Below are positions 1 through 8,620 of a stretch of DNA of 64,000 nucleotides, one piece after another. The position numbers and the translations under genes were made by a program. The stretch lies in assembly GCA_028715985.1 (NCBI GenBank), contig JAQUQR010000003.1, positions 1 through 64,000 of the forward strand, written 5' to 3'. Each line of letters opens with the position of its first letter. The first letter of the stretch is position 1. This DNA is from Methanocellales archaeon. Lineage in GTDB: Archaea; Halobacteriota; UBA148. Under the pieces are notes generated by a model, which made no database searches, was not told the origin of the DNA, and was given only the letters and a program-made list of their open reading frames with translations.

Positions 1-173
1 TATACCTATTCGTAGACACTTACATCCATCCCCTGTTGTCGGTCTTCTGCTATCACTCAGGGGATACTTACTTTTTATAAGAGTTTGCATTAAGCTAGAG
101 TTGAGAGGAAAGGTTTTCTACAGAGCCTAAGATTTAATATAGATTGTTCACCTTAGTAATATGGGGGGATATA

Positions 174-440
174 ATGTCGTCCAAAGAAGATGTTATCAAG
201 CAATGTATTGCTATTTTAGGGCAAATTATAGAGGATGGTTCCATCCCAAGAAATATAAGACGGGCGGCTGATGGGGCTCGGGCCGCCTTATTTGATACAA
301 ATACGCCCCCTGTTATTAGAGCTGCTTCTGCAATGTCGATTTTGAATGAAGTTAGTAATGACCTTAACATTCCACTACATGCAAGAACGTTAATTTGGAG
401 TGTAGCTAGTCAATTAGAGAGAGTTTCTATTGATATTTAG
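174..440 (+). CDS. UPF0147 family protein
   Basis: A small, mostly helical protein of 88 residues whose sequence matches the archaeal UPF0147 family: an N-terminal helix with ILGQIIEDGSIPRNIRR, then RAASAMSILNEVSNDLNIP and a C-terminal helix. No biochemical function is established for the family. I start it at ATG 174 rather than the in-frame ATG at 144, because a GGGGGGAT stretch lies just upstream at 163-170 and the family begins near this residue. It lies beside the predicted origin and reads toward it. The family call is firm; the role is unknown. Confidence 0.85.
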   Translation: MSSKEDVIKQCIAILGQIIEDGSIPRNIRRAADGARAALFDTNTPPVIRAASAMSILNEVSNDLNIPLHARTLIWSVASQLERVSIDI

Positions 441-450
441 TTAACGCTCA

Positions 451-470
451 CCCTATTGTTTCTATTGGAG
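451..470 (-). repeat. origin recognition box, inverted copy
   Basis: Read on the minus strand this is CTCCAATAGAAACAATAGGG, which matches the archaeal ORB pattern CTCCAnTGGAAACnAAGGGG with a few differences. It faces the plus-strand boxes across the AT-rich core. It is probably bound by the adjacent Orc1/Cdc6. Confidence 0.65.
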
Positions 471-597
471 GTATTCCTGAGTTGATTATAATTCTCACTT
501 TCTTTATTCGATAACAACGTTTATATAGTAAAAGTATTATAATCTAACAACAATATGTTAAGTAAATCTAATATATAACTATAATATGCTATAATAA

Positions 598-623
598 TTC
601 CAGTAGAAATAGGGGGGGAGGGG
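598..623 (+). repeat. origin recognition box with extended G tract
   Basis: The site begins TTCCAGTAGAAATAGGGGGG and continues in a purine-rich G string to 623. The TTCCAGTAGAAA half and the G-rich half are the two parts of an ORB, where the G string contacts the initiator winged helix. It bounds the AT-rich core on its right side. Confidence 0.7.
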
Positions 624-762
624 AGCCTGAAACTTTATACACCCGACCTATTTTGATAAAACATCGAGAAAATCAAAAACTAATAAAAAAAGAGATTTTG
701 CTAAAAAAAGCTCATAAAATCCTTTTTGATAAAAGTTGAACTAATGCATAATGAATTGTAAA

Positions 763-786
763 CTCCAGTAGAAATAAAGGGGTGAT
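763..786 (+). repeat. origin recognition box
   Basis: It contains CTCCAGTAGAAATAAAGGGG, sharing the CAGTAGAAAT core with the box at 598 in the same orientation. It is the closest match to the published ORB pattern in this region. Confidence 0.7.
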
Positions 787-810
787 TACCAAAATCATTA
801 TTAGGCATCT

Positions 811-835
811 TTCCATTGGAGTATTTGTGGGAGGG
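811..835 (+). repeat. degenerate origin box next to the orc1 start
   Basis: It begins TTCCATTGGAGTATTTGTGG and ends in GAGGG. The first half fits an ORB, the second half poorly. It lies where Orc1 binding could both load on the origin and repress its own gene. Its 3' end also provides the ribosome binding site of orc1. Confidence 0.4.
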
Positions 836-842
836 AATATGT

Positions 843-2078
843 TTGGAACTCAAACAACTATTCGAGGATTTACTAAGCATCAAACCAATCTTTGTGAATA
901 GGGAGGTTTTGCGCCCATCCTATACGCCTGATTATTTGCCCCACAGAAGAGAACAGATAAATAGAATGGCTGCCACGCTTGTAGTCGCTCTTCGGGGAGA
1001 GACCCCTTCAAATATCCTGATATACGGAAAGAGTGGCACTGGTAAAACAGCCGTAGTAAAAAATGTTGGAAGAGAGCTTGAGATGATAAGCGAATCCAAA
1101 GGAAAACCATGCACCGTTTTGTACATCAATTGTGAAGTTGTAGACACGCAATATCGGGTGCTTTATCACCTGGCAGGATATTTTGATAAGGAAATCCCGC
1201 CGACTGGCTGGCCAACCGACCAAGTTTATGCTGAATTTAAAAATGGAATCGATAACGGGAATAGGGCGGTCATCATCATACTAGACGAAGTTGACAAATT
1301 GGTTAAAAAGGGCGATGAAATATTGTATAACCTGTCAAGAATCAATTCTGAATTAAATCATGCCAAAGTTAGTATAATTGGCATATCCAACGATCTAAAA
1401 TTCATAGAGTTCTTGGACCCCAGGGTCCGTTCGTCTCTGGGGGAGGAGGAAATCATATTTCCACCATATAATGCAGACCAGCTGAGGGATATTTTGGAGC
1501 AAAGGGCGAGTATGGCGTTCAAGTCAGATGCACTTAGCCCAGAGGTAATCCCCCTCTGTGCGGCTTTTGCCGCCCAAGAGCATGGTGATGCGAGGCGAGC
1601 GCTTGACCTACTACGCGTCTCTGCCGAACTGGCCGAGCGCGCCCAAAATAACATCGTTATGGAAGAGCACGTTCGATGGGCGCAGGATAAAATTGAACTG
1701 GACAGGATCGTTGAGGTCGTGCGTACCCTCCCAACGCAATCTAAGCTGGTTTTGTACAGTATGGTCTTGCTTAATAGAAAGAGCCTGACTACGGGCGAAG
1801 TCTATAAGGTCTACAAAGACCTCTGCCACAAGACTGACATGGCTGATCTAACACAACGTCGCGTGACTGATTTGATATCAGAGCTCGATATGTTAGGGAT
1901 CGTCAGTGCCACTGTGGTTAGCAAGGGCCGATATGGGCGAACAAAGGAAATATCGGTTAGTATTCCAATAGATCAGATAAAGTATGTACTGCTTGAAGAC
2001 TATCGGCTTAAGTCACTCGGGGGGGTCCGTCTAAAGTCAGTTAGCATACCTGATACCCAGACCCGATTGTATGGTTAA
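843..2078 (+). CDS. cdc6: Orc1/Cdc6 replication initiator
   Basis: An AAA+ origin-binding protein that recognises ORBs and recruits the MCM helicase. Visible parts are Walker A GKSGTGKT (about residues 62-69), Walker B IIILDEVDKL (about 143-152), sensor-1 region IIGISNDL, the AAA+ lid with GDARRALDLL, and a C-terminal winged helix. The ORF is open from TTG 816. I prefer TTG 843 because GGGAGGG at 829-835 sits 7 bases upstream and the product then begins LELKQLFEDLL. Length (411 residues) is normal for Orc1-type proteins. Its 3' end overlaps the convergent signal peptidase gene by 42 bp. Position beside oriC and the PolD genes supports an origin-proximal initiator. Confidence 0.95.
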   Translation: MELKQLFEDLLSIKPIFVNREVLRPSYTPDYLPHRREQINRMAATLVVALRGETPSNILIYGKSGTGKTAVVKNVGRELEMISESKGKPCTVLYINCEVVDTQYRVLYHLAGYFDKEIPPTGWPTDQVYAEFKNGIDNGNRAVIIILDEVDKLVKKGDEILYNLSRINSELNHAKVSIIGISNDLKFIEFLDPRVRSSLGEEEIIFPPYNADQLRDILEQRASMAFKSDALSPEVIPLCAAFAAQEHGDARRALDLLRVSAELAERAQNNIVMEEHVRWAQDKIELDRIVEVVRTLPTQSKLVLYSMVLLNRKSLTTGEVYKVYKDLCHKTDMADLTQRRVTDLISELDMLGIVSATVVSKGRYGRTKEISVSIPIDQIKYVLLEDYRLKSLGGVRLKSVSIPDTQTRLYG

Positions 2079-2606
2079 GTCTTGGATTGGGTAAGTCATG
2101 CTAAAAATTAATCTAATGCCTAAATATCCTAAATACGGCACTCTAACTCTAACAACACCCACGATCCAGTCTGGTTTTACCGGATCCGTCAAGACAGGTT
2201 GATCATAACCATCATTGTTGTCTCCTTTAGTGATAAATCCTGCATGGGGCGCAGGCTCGCCATTGGGCATCGGCTCTCCTGCATCAACCCAATACATGAC
2301 CCTATGAATTATTGGGATCACCTCAGGATCTCCATTGGGTCTGTATACTACCACGTCACCATACCCACCAAAAGAGGTGTAGCCTGTCTCTGCACCAACT
2401 TGATATGTTTTGATGGTGGTGCGACTAATACCCTGAAGGAATATTAGATCCCCCTTATACATGTTTGGCATCATACTACCCGATGTGATTCCAACCATAA
2501 AAGGCCAGGTTCCTGCGAGGAGATATACAATACCTATGCCTAGGAACACCACGGTTGTTGCAAAGACCAAATCCGTTGCCAATTCAATCCAAAAATTATC
2601 ATTCAT
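2037..2606 (-). CDS. signal peptidase I, archaeal/ER (S26B) type
   Basis: A membrane-bound serine protease that removes signal peptides outside the cytoplasmic membrane. One N-terminal transmembrane segment (about residues 12-35) is followed by the catalytic SGSM (Ser44), then IIHRV (His101, replacing the bacterial lysine) and KGDNN (Asp129). This is the Ser-His-Asp arrangement of archaeal Sec11-like enzymes. A C-terminal RVPYLGYLGIRL segment matches the family end. The gene is convergent with cdc6 and overlaps its last codons. It would process the secreted substrate-binding proteins and lipoproteins elsewhere in this window. Confidence 0.9.
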   Translation of the reverse strand: MNDNFWIELATDLVFATTVVFLGIGIVYLLAGTWPFMVGITSGSMMPNMYKGDLIFLQGISRTTIKTYQVGAETGYTSFGGYGDVVVYRPNGDPEVIPIIHRVMYWVDAGEPMPNGEPAPHAGFITKGDNNDGYDQPVLTDPVKPDWIVGVVRVRVPYLGYLGIRLIFSMTYPIQDLTIQSGLGIRYAN

Positions 2607-2677
2607 TTGTAAACCCCTTAATACACTCTAACGTATAATTTATACCCTACTACACTATTAATATCCTTGTTGATTTT

Positions 2678-4078
2678 ATGGTAGAAGACACTATCCAACG
2701 TTTTGCAGAGGCAGGGCATCAAATACATCCAGATGCGGTTGCAATGATACAAAAGCACGAAGGCTCCATTGAGGCGCTGATGCAAGACATACTGACGTCT
2801 TTGGATGACTCCGTGTTGGTGGTCACTCCGGAACATGTTAGAAAAGCCCTCTCAAGGCCGTCAGCAGGGGTTCGAGTTTTAAGTGACATTACCAGCGAAT
2901 CGACGTGTTTTGGCGGTTATGACGAGTTCGTTTTGTATTTTCGTGATAGATATGCCAAACTAAGCGATATGATCCGAGGAAGGGTAAATGCAAGACCCAT
3001 TGAAAGCCTCAACAAAGTCAGAGGGGATACTGCTGTTATTGGAATGGTATCTGATATTAGGAATACTTCAAACGGACATAAATTGATAGAGCTGGAAGAC
3101 CCAACCGGGACGTTCCCAGTCCTTCTCCAAAAGAATAAGGGCTTACTTGAAGTATCCAATTATGTCATCTTGGATGAGGTTATTGGCGTTACCGGAAATC
3201 TGACAAAAGACGGTAAGCTTTTGATAGCAAGTAATATATTGTGGCCGGACATACCTGTAAAAAACGAGTCCAGAAGAGCATTTGAAAAAGTTTTTGCGGT
3301 GCTGACATCTGACATACATGTTGGGAGTAAGACGTTCTTAGAGGGAGCATGGCTTAAGTTCATCAAATGGTTAAATGGCGATCTCGGAGACGATGATCAA
3401 AGAACGCTGGCCGAAAAAGTAAAATACATAGTAATTGCGGGCGATTTGGTGGATGGGATCGGAGTCTACCCTGACCAAGAAAAAGACCTACTAATCCCGG
3501 ATATTTACGAGCAATATCAAAAGGCTGCAGAGTATCTTAGGGAAGTACCAACGCACATCAAGATCATAATCTTGCCAGGGAATCATGATGCTGTTCGACA
3601 GGCAGAGCCACAGCCAGCTTTGCCAAAGAAAATAACCGATATGTTTTGCGATCTAAATGTGATGTTCTTGGGCAACCCCTCGTTGATAGAGTTGGATGGC
3701 ATTAAAGCACTTATCTACCATGGACGCTCTCTGGATGATTTTGTTGCAGCACTACCAGGGCTATCCTATAAAGCGCCAGACAGAATCATGGTTGAAATGC
3801 TCAGAAGAAGACATTTGTTTCCGATATATGGTGAACGCGTTTCCATAGCACCTGAGAAGAAAGACCATTTTGTGATCGATAGCATTCCTGACATATTACA
3901 TTGCGGCCATGTGCACACCATCGGGCTATCAAGGTATCGTGGCGTTACTTTGGTGAATTCTGGTACATGGCAAGCACAGACCGATTTCCAGAAAAGGATA
4001 AACCTAGAGCCAGTCCCAGCTCATGTTCCAATCATCGATTTAAGTACGATGGAATCCTCGATCTTGAAATTTGCGTGA
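2678..4078 (+). CDS. polB: DNA polymerase II (PolD) small subunit DP1
   Basis: The proofreading and assembly subunit of the euryarchaeal replicative polymerase. The N-terminus (1-60) is a small helical domain, residues about 100-190 form an OB fold (GDTAVIGMVSDIRNTSNGHK), and the rest is an Mre11-like phosphoesterase. Metal-binding motifs are SDIHVGS (about 211), GDLVDGIG (about 255), PGNHD (about 304) and CGHVHT (about 408), all intact, so 3'-5' exonuclease activity is expected. At 466 residues it is short for DP1, mainly because the N-terminal linker is brief. The start is ATG 2678 with no strong ribosome binding site. DP2 follows after a 216-bp gap in which I see no gene. Confidence 0.95.
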   Translation: MVEDTIQRFAEAGHQIHPDAVAMIQKHEGSIEALMQDILTSLDDSVLVVTPEHVRKALSRPSAGVRVLSDITSESTCFGGYDEFVLYFRDRYAKLSDMIRGRVNARPIESLNKVRGDTAVIGMVSDIRNTSNGHKLIELEDPTGTFPVLLQKNKGLLEVSNYVILDEVIGVTGNLTKDGKLLIASNILWPDIPVKNESRRAFEKVFAVLTSDIHVGSKTFLEGAWLKFIKWLNGDLGDDDQRTLAEKVKYIVIAGDLVDGIGVYPDQEKDLLIPDIYEQYQKAAEYLREVPTHIKIIILPGNHDAVRQAEPQPALPKKITDMFCDLNVMFLGNPSLIELDGIKALIYHGRSLDDFVAALPGLSYKAPDRIMVEMLRRRHLFPIYGERVSIAPEKKDHFVIDSIPDILHCGHVHTIGLSRYRGVTLVNSGTWQAQTDFQKRINLEPVPAHVPIIDLSTMESSILKFA

Positions 4079-4294
4079 TGCCAACGTAGGGGATGACGCT
4101 ATCTCCCTATTTATTCTATTGGCGCCCACCAGTTCACTTGAGACAGCCCTTAATGAACCTGGGGGTTTTCACAGTTCTCGCGCAGAGAGCACCCAAACAG
4201 GTCTTAAGTATGTATACTAAACCGCTCAAGAAAACTCCTGTTATAAGATAGGACAATGATGATATATTAATTTAATTAGCATTCCTTATATCAT

Positions 4295-7200
4295 ATGATG
4301 AGCTCTGAGCAAATCCAATCCTATTTTAATTCACTGGAAGCCGAACTAGAGCGCTGTATCAAAATAGCGAAAGAGGCTAAAATGCGCGGCGAAGACCCCA
4401 GTCCAGACCCGGAGATTCTGCTGGCCAAGGATCTTGCTGGCAGGGTAGAAAGCCTAGTGGGCATCAAAGGAGTCGCCCAAAGAATTCGCGAGTTGGAGTC
4501 TGAGGTATCCAGAGAGGAAGTAGCTTTGCATATAGGGCTGGACTTCGCTGAAGGCAAAATAGGTAGCAAATCAGGACTCGATTTGGTAGATGGCGCAATC
4601 AGGACTGCAGTGGCGATACTAACCGAAGGAATCGTGGCTGCCCCAATTGAAGGCATCGCCCGCGTAGGCGTGGGGAAAAACGATGATGGAAGCGACTACC
4701 TGAAAATATATTATTCCGGGCCCATCAGGAGTGCAGGAGGAACCGCCCAGGCATTGTCCGTCTTAGTGGCCGACTATGTGCGCAGAAAAGTTGGCATATC
4801 GGAATATAAGCCTAGAATAGAGGAAGTTGAGCGCTATGCTGAGGAGGTCCTTCTTTATAAGAGGATAACGAATCTTCAATACACTCCCTCCAATGAAGAA
4901 ATTCGCCTGATAGTTAATAATTGTCCCATTTGCATAGATGGCGAACCTACCGAGGAGGAAGAGGTTTCTGCGTACAGAAACTTAGATCGCATAGAGACTA
5001 ACCGGGTTAGGGGCGGAATGGTGCTTGTGCTGGCAGAAGGACTTGCATTAAAGGCGCCGAAGGTCAAGACCTACGTGGAACAACTGGGTTTAGATGGCTG
5101 GGAGTGGTTGGATAATCTGATAATTAAAAAACATGTGGGTGAGAGGGTATCGGGGCGAAAGGAAAAGTTCCTTGAGGGCATTATAGCGGGGAGGCCTGTT
5201 TTCTCGCATCCCTCTGCCAAAGGGGGATTTAGATTGCGATATGGGCGCTCGCGCAATTCGTGTTATGCAACTGCTGGGATCCATCCCGCTACGATGAACC
5301 TGCTTGATGATTTTATCGCCACTGGCACGCAAATGAAAGTTGAGCTGCCTGGAAAAGCGGTTGGCATCACGCCGGTGGACACAATAGAAGGGCCGACCGT
5401 TCGCTTGGTTAATGGAGATGTTTTGCGTATAGATTCAGTAGAGCAAGCCCATGAATTACGTCCGAGCGTTGCAGAGATAATCGATGTTGGGGAAATCCTG
5501 ATAAACTATGGTGATTTTCTGGAGAATGCTCACCCCCTCGTTCCAGCCTCCTATTGTTATGAGTGGTGGATCCAGGAGCTTGAAGAGAAAAATTCCATCC
5601 GAGAAGATCTAAAGGACATCACGCCAGAGAGGGCGTTTGAGTTATCAGAGCAATTTGATGTGCCGTTGCACCCTAAATATACCTACCTGTGGCATGACAT
5701 CACCATCTCAGAGCTAGATTTGTTGGCAAATCACATCTCTGAAAAAGGGAAATATGGTGAAACTCTCACCATTCCAGTTGATCCAAGAGTGAAAGAGATC
5801 CTAGAAACGCTATTGATTCCTCATAAGGTTCGTGGGGACAACATAATTGTCGATCATGCGCTTCCGCTTATTCGATGCCTTGGGCTGGACCAAGACCGGC
5901 ATAAAGGGGACACACCCACATCCTATGAAAAAACGATTGAAGCAGTATCAGCAATGGCTGGTGTACGAATTCGAGAGCGTGCACCGATCCGAATTGGTGG
6001 TAGAATGGGGAGACCGGAGAAGTCAGAAAAAAGGAAAATGCACCCTCCAGTACATGTCTTGTTCCCAACAGGCGGCGAAGGAAGCAGAAACCGCTCATTA
6101 AATGGTAAGAAGGGCGAAATTGAAATCGAGTTAGGAATCAAAAAATGTCCCAATTGCGGCATCACCACGTTCAAAAATCTATGTGATTGTGGTGGTCGTA
6201 CCTTTCCAGTCATGTTCTGCGTAAGCTGTGGCATTTCCTCCGGGGAAAAGGAGCTTTGCCCCCGTTGTGGCAGGAAGACCTCTTCCGTTAGAAAGCAAGC
6301 CATCGATTTTAGTGCCCTTTATGCTCGGTCGCTGGAACGATTAGGTGAACGTGCGCCCGAAGAATTCAAAGGCGTGCTAGGCCTAACCTCCAAAAATCAG
6401 ACCCCAGAACCACTTGAAAAAGGAATTCTGAGAGCCAAGAATGGAACATATGTATTCAAGGACGGAACCATCAGATATGATATAACGGATTTGCCGCTCA
6501 CCCACTTCCGGCCAAGGGAGATTGGTATATCATTAGATCGGCTCAGTGAGCTTGGATATTGCCTGGATATGGATGGCAAAGCCCTCAAAGATGAAAGTCA
6601 AGTGGTTGAACTAAAGCCCCAGGACGTGATCCTCTCAAAAGGTGCTGGAGATTATTTGTTGCTTGTTGCAAATTTTTTGGATGAGTTATTGGTGAAATAC
6701 TATGGTATGGACGCCTATTATAACATCCAATCGGTGGATGACTTGATAGGAAAATTGGTCATCGGGCTTGCGCCCCACACATCTGCGGGAGTTCTGGGGC
6801 GAATAGTTGGCTTCACCAGCGCATCCGTATGCTATGCCCATCCGTTTTTCCATGCAGCGAAGCGTCGTAATTGCGATGGTGATGAGGACTGCATAATGCT
6901 TCTGATGGACGGACTGCTCAACTTTTCCCTTTCATATCTGCCGGATAAACGCGGGGGCAAGATGGACGCACCGATCGTGCTTACCACGCGCATAAACCCG
7001 AGCGAGATCGATAGCGAGGTGCATAACATAGATCTACTGAGGAGGTATCCACTGGAATTCTACGAAGCATCTCTGAAACATGCCGACCCAAAGGACATAG
7101 AGGTAAAAATGGATACAATCGGAGCAAGGTTGGGATCTTCAACGCAATACGAGGGCTTTTACTTCACACACGACACCTCTGATATTGCGGCGGGCCCGAT

Positions 7201-7624
7201 GAATAGTGCATATAAGACATTGGGAACCATGATCGATAAAATGGAGGCGCAACTAACATTAGCAAAGAAGATTAGGGCTGTCGATGCAAGGGATGTGGCT
7301 GAACGCGTCATAGTCTCACATTTCTTACCAGATTTGATCGGCAATTTACGTGCATTCTCAAAACAAAAAATGCGATGTGTTAAATGCAACGCGAGGATTC
7401 GGAGACCTCCACTTAGGGGCACATGCCCCAAATGTGGTGGTAAGGTGATACTGACAGTGCATGAAGGATCTATCAGGAAATATCTGGACATCTCGCTGAA
7501 AACAGCAGAAGAATATGATATCTCCAACTACACAAAACAGCGGCTTCGTTTGATAGAACTTGAAATCAACTCGCTTTTCGCTTCTGACAAAGTCAAACAG
7601 GCAGAATTGGTAGATTTTATGTGA
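4295..7624 (+). CDS. polC: DNA polymerase II (PolD) large subunit DP2
   Basis: The polymerase catalytic subunit with an RNA-polymerase-like double-psi beta-barrel core. The active-site NCDGDED aspartates lie near residue 860, followed by [12 protein letters not shown] zinc-binding region (about 614-665) carries CPNC, CDCG, CVSCG and CPRCG pairs, and a second (about 1028-1052) carries CVKC and CPKCG. The last residues, QAELVDFM, fit a PIP box (QxxLxxF) for the PCNA clamp. At 1109 residues the protein is complete and has no intein, although inteins are frequent in this family. ATG codons at 4295 and 4298 are equally possible starts. Clustering with DP1 and cdc6 is a classic euryarchaeal replication neighbourhood. 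Confidence 0.97.
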   Translation: MMSSEQIQSYFNSLEAELERCIKIAKEAKMRGEDPSPDPEILLAKDLAGRVESLVGIKGVAQRIRELESEVSREEVALHIGLDFAEGKIGSKSGLDLVDGAIRTAVAILTEGIVAAPIEGIARVGVGKNDDGSDYLKIYYSGPIRSAGGTAQALSVLVADYVRRKVGISEYKPRIEEVERYAEEVLLYKRITNLQYTPSNEEIRLIVNNCPICIDGEPTEEEEVSAYRNLDRIETNRVRGGMVLVLAEGLALKAPKVKTYVEQLGLDGWEWLDNLIIKKHVGERVSGRKEKFLEGIIAGRPVFSHPSAKGGFRLRYGRSRNSCYATAGIHPATMNLLDDFIATGTQMKVELPGKAVGITPVDTIEGPTVRLVNGDVLRIDSVEQAHELRPSVAEIIDVGEILINYGDFLENAHPLVPASYCYEWWIQELEEKNSIREDLKDITPERAFELSEQFDVPLHPKYTYLWHDITISELDLLANHISEKGKYGETLTIPVDPRVKEILETLLIPHKVRGDNIIVDHALPLIRCLGLDQDRHKGDTPTSYEKTIEAVSAMAGVRIRERAPIRIGGRMGRPEKSEKRKMHPPVHVLFPTGGEGSRNRSLNGKKGEIEIELGIKKCPNCGITTFKNLCDCGGRTFPVMFCVSCGISSGEKELCPRCGRKTSSVRKQAIDFSALYARSLERLGERAPEEFKGVLGLTSKNQTPEPLEKGILRAKNGTYVFKDGTIRYDITDLPLTHFRPREIGISLDRLSELGYCLDMDGKALKDESQVVELKPQDVILSKGAGDYLLLVANFLDELLVKYYGMDAYYNIQSVDDLIGKLVIGLAPHTSAGVLGRIVGFTSASVCYAHPFFHAAKRRNCDGDEDCIMLLMDGLLNFSLSYLPDKRGGKMDAPIVLTTRINPSEIDSEVHNIDLLRRYPLEFYEASLKHADPKDIEVKMDTIGARLGSSTQYEGFYFTHDTSDIAAGPMNSAYKTLGTMIDKMEAQLTLAKKIRAVDARDVAERVIVSHFLPDLIGNLRAFSKQKMRCVKCNARIRRPPLRGTCPKCGGKVILTVHEGSIRKYLDISLKTAEEYDISNYTKQRLRLIELEINSLFASDKVKQAELVDFM

Positions 7625-7800
7625 ACCTTATGTAAACCCAAATGATTTTGTCTTCTGATAGGTCTATCATAGCGAATAGCCGAATAGCGATAATGGGCTA
7701 CTAAAAATGACCAAGAAAGTATTCAAAAACATGAACAGTAGCAGTTTATGAAGAAGGAAGGGAAATTAAAGATAATAAGAATTTTTTAAGAAGGAATGAG

Positions 7801-8529
7801 ATGGCAGCTACAGACGAAAAGATTGACGAAATATTATCCAAAATATTAGATCGTATTTGTCAAAATCCACTTATCTTTGTTTCAGAGACGGACATACATT
7901 TTTTAGTAATGGGAGAATTAATGAAAATTCCAGAATTAAGTTATGATTCGCTACATTCTACAAATTTAACAATTGGTTTGAATAAACAAGGAAAACCCTC
8001 AGAAAATAAATACAAAACAATGGCAGTCCATAAAGAATATGGACATCATGATTTACCTAGGGCAAGAAGCGATATTGTAATTCTTAATCCCAAAGAGATT
8101 GAAAAAATCGATGATCCACTTAATTTAAAAGTCAATGAAAGATGGATAGAACCTGATTATATTTTCGAATTCGGAACTGAAAAAGCTGCTAGAAGTGAAG
8201 ACATTTTTAAGAAACATTTGAATAGCGATATTAAGAAAACAAAAAAAGCAAGAAAAAAAGGTTATGTAATTCATATTCAAAGAAATATTTGTAAATCAAG
8301 AGGTATAAGGCGATCCAAAAATAGAAGTAAATATGAAGGATACTCTGATGTTATTAAACGATCTCTTACTGGAATCGACCCCAAAATTAAAGTTCTTGTG
8401 ATCCTTGTTGATATAGGCAATGAAGGTAGAGGTATATATAAAGAAGGCAAAATAAAAATATTCAAGAATGGTAAATTTATCGGAGTTAATAAAAATAAAG
8501 TTAAAGAAGAAATAAAAAAGATACTTTAA
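7801..8529 (+). CDS. hypothetical protein with PD-(D/E)xK nuclease-like motif
   Basis: I do not recognise a named family. The protein (242 residues) is lysine-rich and its gene is clearly more AT-rich than its neighbours. Residues about 95-140 read RSDIVIL, then PDYIFEFGTEKAAR. An aspartate followed by a beta strand ending E-x(3)-EK resembles the core of restriction-like nucleases, where D and ExK bind the metal. The C-terminal end is KIKIFKNGKFIGVNKNKV. It has a modest ribosome binding site (GGAATGAG) and stands alone between polC and the formate dehydrogenase operon. Composition suggests horizontal acquisition. The nuclease idea rests on one motif only. Confidence 0.55.
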   Translation: MAATDEKIDEILSKILDRICQNPLIFVSETDIHFLVMGELMKIPELSYDSLHSTNLTIGLNKQGKPSENKYKTMAVHKEYGHHDLPRARSDIVILNPKEIEKIDDPLNLKVNERWIEPDYIFEFGTEKAARSEDIFKKHLNSDIKKTKKARKKGYVIHIQRNICKSRGIRRSKNRSKYEGYSDVIKRSLTGIDPKIKVLVILVDIGNEGRGIYKEGKIKIFKNGKFIGVNKNKVKEEIKKIL

Positions 8530-8620
8530 TGTTTGAAAGTGCCCCCACCTCTAAGTTTTAACCCCTGAAATTATTGAGCATAACAAGTATTATGTTCTAT
8601 TAGTGCCATATAAAGTTATG

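Larger units (their letters stand above)
441..842. other. predicted chromosomal replication origin (oriC)
   Basis: This 400-bp gene-free stretch lies immediately upstream of orc1/cdc6. It contains an origin recognition box (ORB)-like element on the minus strand (451-470) and three on the plus strand (598-623, 763-786, 811-835). Between the inverted innermost boxes (471-597) the sequence is strongly A+T rich, as expected for a duplex-unwinding element; 630-760 is also AT-rich with long A runs. Inverted ORBs flanking an AT-rich core next to an initiator gene is the known architecture of Pyrococcus and Sulfolobus origins. Placement is inferred; no initiation data exist here. Confidence 0.75.

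Noticed and set aside
4295-7624. Possible intein in DP2
   Set aside because: The protein is 1109 residues, the active-site and zinc regions are contiguous, and no splice-junction (Cys/Ser start, HN end) pattern is visible.
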